From: Collinsella sp.
GTDB lineage: Bacteria > Actinomycetota > Coriobacteriia > Coriobacteriales > Coriobacteriaceae
Assembly: GCA_019419485.1 (NCBI GenBank)
Contig: DXZV01000007.1
Location: 1 to 6,290, forward strand
DNA: 6,290 bases
Direction: 5' to 3'
Positions 1 through 5,821 of this stretch are shown in pieces (the first letter of the stretch is position 1; the number at the start of each line of letters is the position of its first letter). A model generated the notes under the pieces. That model was not told the origin of the DNA and did not search any database. It saw only the letters and a program-made list of their open reading frames with translations. Made by a program: the position numbers and the translations under genes.

Positions 1-22
1 CGGAGATGTGTATAAGAGACAG
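1..22 (+). other. Nextera/Tn5 adapter remnant (assembly artefact)
   Basis: Bases 4-22 read AGATGTGTATAAGAGACAG, the exact 19-bp Tn5 mosaic end used in Nextera libraries. The preceding CGG matches the last three bases of the read-2 adapter arm. This is untrimmed library sequence at a contig edge, not a natural transposon end: no transposase or target duplication accompanies it. Translated, it gives the spurious N-terminal peptides MYKRQ and MCIRDR seen in contaminated database proteins. Genomic sequence begins at about base 23. Confidence 0.97.
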
Positions 23-25
23 GCC

Positions 26-2029
26 ATGTCGAAGCAAGCGGTCGTTGGAATCTTGGCGCATGTCGATGCCGGCAAGACCACGTTGGCCGAGGCCATGCTG
101 TTCAACGCGGGCCGCATTCGCAAGCGTGGCCGCGTGGACGATGGCGATTCGCATCTGGACACTAACACGATCGAGCGCGAGCGCGGCATCACGATTTTCC
201 CGTCGCAGGCCGTGCTCGACCACGGCGATACCCACGTCATGCTCGTGGATGCTCCCGGCCATGTCGATTTTTCTGCCGAGGCGGAGCGCACACTGCCTGC
301 CCTGGACTACACGATTCTGGTGGTGGGCGCCAACGATGGCGTGCAGGGGCACACCGAAACCCTGTGGCGCCTGCTTGCACGCTATGACATCCCGACGTTC
401 ATCTTCATCAACAAGATCGATTTGGAGAATCCCGGTCGCGATGTTTTGCTGGCACAACTCGGGCAGCGTCTTTCCGAGGGCTGCCTGGATGCCAACGAGC
501 TGCTGGCGGGCGGCGCCGTTCAGGAGGACGCTGCTGCGTTGGACGAAGCGGCGCTCGAGGAGTTTCTTGAAGCGGGTGAGCTTTCTGTCGCAACGCTGTC
601 GCGCATGGTTGCCGAGCGCAAGCTCTTTCCCTGCTTTGCCGGCTCGGCGCTCAAGGACCAAGGCGTTGACGAGCTACTGGATGGTATATGCGCGCTGATG
701 CGTGAGCAGGCGTGGCTCCCGGAGTTTGCCGCGCGCGTCTATCGTGTCAGCCGCGGGGATCGTGGCGAGCGCTTGGCTTGGGTTAAAGTGACCGGCGGCA
801 CGCTGCGCGCAAAACAGATGATCAGCGGGCATTCCAGTGCCGAGGCGTGGGAACAGAAGGTCGATCAGGTACGCATCTATAACGGCGAGAAGTATGAGCT
901 TGCCCAAGAAGTTGCTGCTGGCGGTATTTGCGCCGTGACGGGTCTTGCGCACGTTCGCCCAGGGGACGCCCTGGGCACGGAGCCCGCGGGCGATGCGCCC
1001 GTCATCGCTCCGGTCCTCACCTATACGGTGCTGCCGGGCGAACACGACGTTCATGCGGTGTTTAAAGCGCTGAGTGAGTTGGCGGACGAAGATCCCATGC
1101 TCGGCGTAAGCTGGAATACGCATCTTGAGCAGATCCATTTGCAGTTGATGGGCGCCGTGCAACTCGAGGTCGTGCAGCGGGTGTTGGCCGATCGCTTTGG
1201 CCTTTCGGTTGCGTTTGAGCCCGGCGGCATTCTCTATAAGGAGACTATTTCGCGGCCGGTCGAGGGCGTGGGCCACTTTGAGCCGCTGCGCCACTATGCC
1301 GAGGTGCATCTGCGCCTGGAGCCGTTGCCGGCGGGTTCGGGTGTGCAGTTTGGCACCGTGACCTCGACCGACGAGCTCGATCTTAACTGGCAGCGTTTGG
1401 CACTCACCAACGCTATGGAGCGCGACCACCTGGGCGTGCTGACGGGCTCGCCCATCACCGATGTGCGCATTACGCTCACGGGCGGCCGCGCGCATGCCAA
1501 ACACACCGAGGGCGGCGATTTTCGCCAGGCCACGTATCGCGCGATTCGCCAGGGTTTGATGCAGGCGCGCGAGGTCGGCGCAGACGTGTTGCTGGAGCCG
1601 TGGTACCACTTTGAGCTCGAGGTGCCGGGGGAGTGCGTGGGCCGGGCGTTGTCAGATGCCACACGCATGGGTGCCGAGTACGAGCCGCCGACGATGGCGG
1701 GAGACCGAGCGAAGCTTGTGGGTCGCGTGCCGGCATCCGAGGTGCAGGATTACGCGCTGGAGGTGGCTGCCTACACGAGCGGGCGCGGTCATCTGTACCT
1801 GGAGTTCGCCGGTTATGCGGCTTGCCATGATGCCGAGCGCGTAATCGAGACGGCCGCCTATGAGCCCGAGGCCGATCTGCCCAACACGCCCGACTCGGTC
1901 TTTTGCTCTCATGGCGCCGGCTACACGGTCAAATGGTATGACGTGCCCGCCGCAGCGCACGTAAAGATCGATCCCGCCACCTTCCGTCCCTGGCGAGCAG
2001 CAGACGCCGAGTTTTTCGGCCACATGTGA
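26..2029 (+). CDS. EF-G/TetM-like translational GTPase (ribosomal-protection-type, non-canonical)
   Basis: Complete 667-residue protein of the translation-factor GTPase superfamily, expected to act on the ribosome in the cytoplasm. The GTPase motifs are all visible: G1 AHVDAGKTT (11-19), G2 RGITI (53-57), G3 DAPGH (75-79, with the catalytic-type His79), G4 NKID (129-132) and G5 GSAL (206-209). By analogy with EF-G and TetM, domain II lies at roughly 230-320, III at 330-395, IV at 400-525 and V at 526-615. The length is close to TetM (639) and shorter than EF-G (about 700). TetM needs a YSPV tip loop in domain IV to displace tetracycline; the aligned stretch here is GRAHAKHTEGGDFR (487-500), so tetracycline resistance should not be assumed. 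The start at 26 is chosen because it puts G1 at the same depth as in TetM; an in-frame ATG at 8 is inside adapter sequence. The ribosome binding site is lost to the adapter. The last codon (Met) and the TGA stop lie inside a 31-bp palindrome. The family is certain; the function is not known. Confidence 0.93.
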   Translation: MSKQAVVGILAHVDAGKTTLAEAMLFNAGRIRKRGRVDDGDSHLDTNTIERERGITIFPSQAVLDHGDTHVMLVDAPGHVDFSAEAERTLPALDYTILVVGANDGVQGHTETLWRLLARYDIPTFIFINKIDLENPGRDVLLAQLGQRLSEGCLDANELLAGGAVQEDAAALDEAALEEFLEAGELSVATLSRMVAERKLFPCFAGSALKDQGVDELLDGICALMREQAWLPEFAARVYRVSRGDRGERLAWVKVTGGTLRAKQMISGHSSAEAWEQKVDQVRIYNGEKYELAQEVAAGGICAVTGLAHVRPGDALGTEPAGDAPVIAPVLTYTVLPGEHDVHAVFKALSELADEDPMLGVSWNTHLEQIHLQLMGAVQLEVVQRVLADRFGLSVAFEPGGILYKETISRPVEGVGHFEPLRHYAEVHLRLEPLPAGSGVQFGTVTSTDELDLNWQRLALTNAMERDHLGVLTGSPITDVRITLTGGRAHAKHTEGGDFRQATYRAIRQGLMQAREVGADVLLEPWYHFELEVPGECVGRALSDATRMGAEYEPPTMAGDRAKLVGRVPASEVQDYALEVAAYTSGRGHLYLEFAGYAACHDAERVIETAAYEPEADLPNTPDSVFCSHGAGYTVKWYDVPAAAHVKIDPATFRPWRAADAEFFGHM

Positions 2030-2054
2030 CAAAGGGACAGCCCCTTTGTCACAT
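2024..2054. repeat. 31-bp palindromic dispersed repeat, copy A
   Basis: Perfect 13-bp inverted arms, ATGTGACAAAGGG (2024-2036) and its complement (2042-2054), flank a 5-base centre ACAGC. The ATG TGA at its left end forms the final Met codon and the stop of the upstream GTPase gene. The same 31-bp unit recurs at 3241 and 5791. As RNA it would fold into a strong hairpin just after translation ends, but no T-run follows, so it is not a textbook intrinsic terminator. A role in 3'-end protection or attenuation is inference. Confidence 0.95.
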
Positions 2055-2058
2055 GCTA

Positions 2059-2088
2059 TTGGTATAACTCAGTATAAGTTGGTATAAC
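2059..2088 (+). promoter_or_regulatory. Probable promoter with 10-bp phased TATAA repeats
   Basis: The 11-mer TTGGTATAACT occurs twice, at 2059-2069 and 2079-2089, exactly 20 bp apart. A third TATAA sits midway, so TATAA recurs at 2063, 2073 and 2083. TTGGTA (2059-2064) could serve as a -35 (4 of 6 matches to TTGACA) with an 18-bp spacer to TATAAC (2083-2088). That -10 is preceded by TGG, giving an extended -10. Transcription would start near 2095, about 28 bases before the ATPase start codon. The duplicated block could also be an operator. This AT-rich patch stands out sharply from its GC-rich surroundings. Confidence 0.5.
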
Positions 2089-2110
2089 TGTTACCAGGGT
2101 TTGCCAATCC

Positions 2111-2117
2111 GAGGAGG
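2111..2117 (+). promoter_or_regulatory. Ribosome binding site of the ATPase gene
   Basis: GAGGAGG is a near-perfect Shine-Dalgarno sequence ending five bases before the ATG at 2123. It fixes the start of the ATPase gene and predicts efficient translation initiation. Confidence 0.85.
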
Positions 2118-2122
2118 CCGAT

Positions 2123-3241
2123 ATGAATCCAAATCCCTTTAAGCCCACAGCTGGTAAGCGGCCTCCGATACTCATCGGTCGCGAGTCGGTCATCGAAGAT
2201 TTTGAGGAAGGGCTCGATAACGGCGCCGGGGCGCCGGGCAGGCTCATGCTCATTACGGGAAACCGCGGCTGTGGCAAAACGGTTCTCCTGCGGGAGCTGC
2301 AACGTCTGGCCAGCGAGCGCGGATGGGCGGTTGTCTCCGATTCCGCTTCGCTTGGTTTATGCGACCGCTTGGCCGACGCGCTTCGCTCGAATAAACCCGT
2401 TGTGACGTCAATGGAGTTTGGGCCGTCATTTGGCCGAATGTCGGTCGAGGCGGCACGGGCAAAAGGCGAGACGTTGCGGGGGCTGGTCAACGAGAGGCTC
2501 AAGAAGCTCGGTCCTGGTAAGGGCATCCTGTTTGCGATTGACGAGGCGCAATCTGCGTCTATCGAGGAGCTGGCGGCTCTTGCCGTCCTCTATCAGCAGG
2601 TGCTGGGAGACCAGGATGCCACGGGCTTGCCCGATAGCGACCAGCGCGGTCTTGCGCTGGCGTTCGCCGGCTTGCCCAGTATGGTTGACGATCTGCTCGA
2701 AGAGCCGAGCGTGACGTTTTTGCGACGTGCCCAGCAGCGTACGTTGGGGACGATTTCTTTGCCCAAGGTGCGCGATTCGTATATCCAGACGGTCGAGTGT
2801 GCCGGTCTTTGCGTTGATGCGGGGACGGCGGACCTTGCAGCGCACAAGAGCATGGGGCATCCCTATATGGTTCAGCTGGTGGGATATTACATGTGGCGGT
2901 CTGCTGTCCGGCGCAACTCGCAGGTCATTGAAAGGTGCGATGTCGAGGCTGGCCATGCGGATGCCATCTCTGAGTTCTACGAAGCGGTCGACGCGCCCCT
3001 GTATTATGGATTGCGCAGTCCGCAACGCCTCTTTATCGAGGCCATGGCTGCTGACGAGGGTAAGCCGACGCGCATGGCGGACATCATTGAGCGTTGCGAT
3101 CACACCCAGAGCTGGGCGAGTAAATATCGCGCAAGCCTGATTCGCGAGCGCGTCATCGAGGCTGCCGGATACGGCCTCGTCCGGTTTAGCGTGCCCATGC
3201 TGGGCGAGTACATTCGCGATCGTGTTTTATGGCACGAGTGA
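2123..3241 (+). CDS. AAA/STAND-like P-loop ATPase with C-terminal winged helix, function unknown
   Basis: A 372-residue soluble protein with no signal peptide or membrane segment. It opens with an NPFKPTAGKRPPILIGR lead-in (4-20), of the kind that precedes the P-loop in AAA_16/Orc1-like ATPases. Walker A is GNRGCGKT (46-53, Lys52) and Walker B is ILFAIDEAQ (135-143, Asp140-Glu141). A sensor-like strand AFAGLPS lies at 180-186, and Arg201/Arg202 are possible finger residues. GHPYMVQLVGYYMW (245-258) resembles the lid segment of STAND and Orc1/Cdc6-like ATPases. The C-terminal part from about residue 298 (SPQRLFIEAM onward) reads as a winged helix-turn-helix, ending in RFSVPMLGEYIRDR. ATP-driven DNA or protein remodelling is inferred from the fold; no target is evident. 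The gene has a strong ribosome binding site and its own promoter-like region. Its TGA stop shares base 3241 with the second palindrome. The family is well supported, but no specific gene name is. Confidence 0.9.
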   Translation: MNPNPFKPTAGKRPPILIGRESVIEDFEEGLDNGAGAPGRLMLITGNRGCGKTVLLRELQRLASERGWAVVSDSASLGLCDRLADALRSNKPVVTSMEFGPSFGRMSVEAARAKGETLRGLVNERLKKLGPGKGILFAIDEAQSASIEELAALAVLYQQVLGDQDATGLPDSDQRGLALAFAGLPSMVDDLLEEPSVTFLRRAQQRTLGTISLPKVRDSYIQTVECAGLCVDAGTADLAAHKSMGHPYMVQLVGYYMWRSAVRRNSQVIERCDVEAGHADAISEFYEAVDAPLYYGLRSPQRLFIEAMAADEGKPTRMADIIERCDHTQSWASKYRASLIRERVIEAAGYGLVRFSVPMLGEYIRDRVLWHE

Positions 3242-3271
3242 TGTGACAAAGGGACTGTCCCTTTGTCACAT
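3241..3271. repeat. 31-bp palindromic dispersed repeat, copy B
   Basis: This is the most symmetrical copy: 15-bp perfect arms, ATGTGACAAAGGGAC (3241-3255) and its complement (3257-3271), around a single central T. Its first base is the last base of the ATPase stop codon. It fills most of the 52-bp gap before the UvrA-like gene, so a transcript reading through from the ATPase gene would carry this hairpin 22 bases before the next start codon. That position could attenuate or insulate the downstream gene. No T-run follows it. Confidence 0.96.
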
Positions 3272-3280
3272 TCGATCAAC

Positions 3281-3287
3281 AGGAAGG
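3281..3287 (+). promoter_or_regulatory. Ribosome binding site of the UvrA-like gene
   Basis: AGGAAGG, within a purine run extending to 3291, ends six bases before the ATG at 3294. It decides the start: an alternative in-frame ATG at 3222 would lie inside the ATPase gene and translate the palindrome. Confidence 0.75.
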
Positions 3288-3293
3288 GGAGCG

Positions 3294-5786
3294 ATGACGG
3301 TGTCGCAACAACCAAGTGCTATTGAGGTGCGCGGCGCGCGTGTTCACAACCTCAAGGACATCGATATCGATATTCCGCTGGGAAAGCTCGTGGGTATTGC
3401 CGGCGTGTCGGGCTCGGGCAAGAGCTCGCTGGCGCTGGGGGTTCTGTATGCCGAGGGCTCGCGTCGTTACCTGGAGGCGCTCAGTACCTATACCCGCCGT
3501 CGCCTGACGCAGGCCGAACACGCTCAGGTGGACGAGGTGCTGCACGTGCCGGCGGCACTCGCGCTGCATCAGCGCCCCAGCGTGCCAGGCGTGCGCTCGA
3601 CCTTTGGCACCATGACCGAGCTCAACAACAGCCTGCGCCTGCTCTTTAGCCGCTGCGCCCATCACGTGTGCCCGCATTGCGGGACGCGTGTGGAACCGAG
3701 CCTCAACGTGGCCGCAGGCTTGTCGCTCACGTGTTCGACATGCGGTCACGAGTTCTACGCGCCGGGTGCCGAGGACCTTGCCTTTAACAGTGGCGGCGCG
3801 TGCCCTACCTGCGGAGGCACCGGCGTCATGCGCGAGGTGGACGAGGCGAGCCTGGTGCCCGACGAGTCAAAGACAATCAACGAGGGCGCGGTGCTTCCCT
3901 GGGGCACGCTGATGTGGGACCTGATGAAGCAGGTGGCCGGCGAGATGGGCGTGCGTACCGACGTGCCGTTTAACCAGCTCACGCCTCAAGAGCGCGACAT
4001 CGTGTTCCATGGCCCGGCAGTTAAGAAGCACATTCTCTACGTTCCCAAAAATGGCGAGGGCGCCACGCCGCTCGACTTTACCTATTACAACGCCGTCTAT
4101 ACCGTCGAGAATGCGCTCGCCAAGGTTAAGGACGATAAGGGGCTCAAGCGCGTTGCGCGCTTTTTGCGCGAGGGACCGTGCCGCGATTGCGGGGGCACGC
4201 GTCTTTCCGAGGCTGCGCGCCAGCCCCAGGTGCGCGGTATCAATCTGGCGCAGGCGGCGGCCATGACGCTGGGCGAGGCGATTGAGTGGGTGCGCGGGGT
4301 GCCCGCATCCTTGCCGACCGAGATGCGGCCCATGGCGACGGACATCTGCGATTCGTTTTTGAGTACGGCCCGCCGCCTGGTCGACCTGGGCCTCGATTAC
4401 CTTTCGCTCGACCGCGCCGGTGCCACGCTGTCTACGGGTGAGCGCCAGCGCGTACAGCTTGCCCGCGTGGTGCGCAACCGATCGACGGGTGTGCTGTATG
4501 TGCTGGACGAGCCTTCGATCGGCTTGCATCCTGCCAATGTCGACGGTCTGGTGGGCGTGATGCGCGATCTGGTGGTCGACGGCAATACCGTGGTTGTTGT
4601 CGACCACGACACGCGCGTGCTGGCAGAAGCCGACTATCTGGTCGAGATGGGCCCCGTTGCGGGAGCAGGCGGCGGCCATGTAATCGCCGCCGGTACGGTA
4701 GACGAGGTCGAACAATCGCAGGGCAGCCGCATCGCGCCGTTCTTGCGCTCGGACCCCAAGCGTCTGCGCCCGCAGGTGGCTGACGACGAAATGTTCGACC
4801 TAGGCCATATCCGCATGGCGACCGATGCCATCCATACCGTCAAACCACTCGAAGTCGATATCCCGCGCGGGCGCCTTGTCGCGGTGACGGGTGTTTCGGG
4901 TTCGGGCAAGACGACACTGGTGCTCGAGACGCTCATCCCGGCGCTCAAGGCGCAAGCGGCCGGCGAGCGCCTGCCAAGGCACGTGCGTTGGGTCGATGCC
5001 GAGGGCATCGCGCGCGCCAACCTGATTGACGCCACGCCCATCGGTGCCAACGTGCGCTCGACGGTGGCGACCTATGCCGACATCCATGACGAGCTGCGCC
5101 GCGCCTTTGCCCGTACGCCCGAGGCCAAGGAGGCAGGGTATAAGGCGGGCGCCTTTAGCTACAACACTGGCACCTTGCGCTGTCCTACGTGCGATGGCAC
5201 GGGTTCGATATCGCTTGACGTGCAGTTTTTGCCCGATGTCGAGATCGTCTGCCCTGCATGCCGCGGCTCGCGTTATGCCGACGCAGCCTCGTATATCCAT
5301 CGCGAGGGCAAGGACGGCAGCCTACTTACATTGCCGCAGCTCATGGATATGAGTGTGGACGAGGCCATTGACGCCACGTTGGGACTCAAGAAAGTCCAGG
5401 CGCGCTTGCAGACCTTGCACGACCTGGGTTTGGGCTACTTGACACTGGGCGAGCCCACGCCGGCGCTCTCGGGCGGCGAGGCGCAGCGGCTTAAGCTTGC
5501 GAGCGAGATGGGCCGCGTGCAGGACGATGCCGTATTCGTATTCGACGAGCCCACGATCGGCCTGCATCCGCTCGATGTTCAGGTGCTGCTGAGTGTGTTT
5601 GACGGCCTCGTTGCCAAGGGCGCCACGGTTATCGTGATCGAACACGACCTCGACCTTATCCGTAATGCCGATTACGTGATCGACATGGGCCCGGGCGGTG
5701 GCGACGCGGGCGGGCAAATCGTCTGCGCCGGTACGCCGGGCGACATCGTGGCCTGCCCCGCAAGCATCACCGGCCGCTACCTATAA
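3294..5786 (+). CDS. UvrA-like tandem ABC ATPase lacking the UvrB-binding domain (UvrA2 type)
   Basis: An 830-residue cytoplasmic ABC ATPase with the two-nucleotide-site architecture of UvrA, the DNA-lesion sensor of excision repair. First site: Walker A GVSGSGKS (37-44), signature LSTGERQRV (379-387), Walker B VLDEPS (403-408), H-loop His438. Second site: Walker A GVSGSGKT (533-540), signature LSGGEAQR (725-732), Walker B VFDEPT (749-754), H-loop His784. Cysteine pairs at 126/129, 147/150, 170/173 and 296/299, then 630/633 and 653/656, match UvrA zinc modules. Classical UvrA is about 940-960 residues. Here only about 20 residues separate the CPHCG pair from CSTCG, where UvrA carries its UvrB-binding domain of over 100 residues. 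It therefore probably cannot load UvrB in the usual way and belongs with UvrA2/DrrC-like proteins, some linked to tolerance of DNA-binding drugs. The first signature has Thr in place of the usual first Gly. The role here is inferred. Confidence 0.93.
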   Translation: MTVSQQPSAIEVRGARVHNLKDIDIDIPLGKLVGIAGVSGSGKSSLALGVLYAEGSRRYLEALSTYTRRRLTQAEHAQVDEVLHVPAALALHQRPSVPGVRSTFGTMTELNNSLRLLFSRCAHHVCPHCGTRVEPSLNVAAGLSLTCSTCGHEFYAPGAEDLAFNSGGACPTCGGTGVMREVDEASLVPDESKTINEGAVLPWGTLMWDLMKQVAGEMGVRTDVPFNQLTPQERDIVFHGPAVKKHILYVPKNGEGATPLDFTYYNAVYTVENALAKVKDDKGLKRVARFLREGPCRDCGGTRLSEAARQPQVRGINLAQAAAMTLGEAIEWVRGVPASLPTEMRPMATDICDSFLSTARRLVDLGLDYLSLDRAGATLSTGERQRVQLARVVRNRSTGVLYVLDEPSIGLHPANVDGLVGVMRDLVVDGNTVVVVDHDTRVLAEADYLVEMGPVAGAGGGHVIAAGTVDEVEQSQGSRIAPFLRSDPKRLRPQVADDEMFDLGHIRMATDAIHTVKPLEVDIPRGRLVAVTGVSGSGKTTLVLETLIPALKAQAAGERLPRHVRWVDAEGIARANLIDATPIGANVRSTVATYADIHDELRRAFARTPEAKEAGYKAGAFSYNTGTLRCPTCDGTGSISLDVQFLPDVEIVCPACRGSRYADAASYIHREGKDGSLLTLPQLMDMSVDEAIDATLGLKKVQARLQTLHDLGLGYLTLGEPTPALSGGEAQRLKLASEMGRVQDDAVFVFDEPTIGLHPLDVQVLLSVFDGLVAKGATVIVIEHDLDLIRNADYVIDMGPGGGDAGGQIVCAGTPGDIVACPASITGRYL

Positions 5787-5790
5787 CCGA

Positions 5791-5821
5791 ATGTGACAAA
5801 GGGACAGTTTCTTTGTCACAT
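5791..5821. repeat. 31-bp palindromic dispersed repeat, copy C
   Basis: The outer 11-bp arms are perfect, ATGTGACAAAG (5791-5801) and its complement (5811-5821). Two C-to-T changes relative to copy A (5809-5810) leave G-U wobble pairs if the + strand is transcribed, but A-C mismatches on the - strand. It begins four bases after the UvrA-like stop codon and contains the final Met codon and TGA stop of the convergent TrmL-like gene. Its position between convergent genes suits a shared 3'-end structure, though no T-run is present. Confidence 0.94.

Noticed and set aside
1..22. A natural Tn5/IS50 end marking a real insertion
   Set aside because: The sequence is the hyperactive 19-bp mosaic end with the adapter base context at the very edge of the sequence, and no transposon body is present.
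6..698. A 230-residue open frame on the + strand beginning MCIRDR
   Set aside because: It overlaps the GTPase gene in another frame and starts inside the adapter. The protein is Arg/Ala/Ser-rich low-quality translation typical of GC-rich shadow frames.
674..1609. A 311-residue antisense open frame opposite the GTPase gene
   Set aside because: It mirrors a well-supported coding frame, shows no recognisable domain, and has a shadow-like Arg/His/Ala composition.
2024..2054. The palindromes as ordinary intrinsic terminators
   Set aside because: The stems are strong, but none is followed by a T-run on either strand. The near-identical sequence at three sites points to a repeat family. Some termination effect remains possible.
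3222..3293. An upstream in-frame start adding 24 residues to the UvrA-like protein
   Set aside because: It would overlap the end of the ATPase gene and translate the palindrome. The ATG at 3294 has a well-placed AGGAAGG and fits the UvrA N terminus.
3867..4715. A 282-residue antisense open frame opposite the UvrA-like gene
   Set aside because: It lies wholly antisense to the conserved ABC motifs, with no domain of its own and no evident ribosome binding site. It is a GC-bias shadow.
2024..5821. The 31-bp repeats as CRISPR repeats
   Set aside because: The copies are over 1 kb apart with genes between them, there are no regular spacers, and there are no cas genes.
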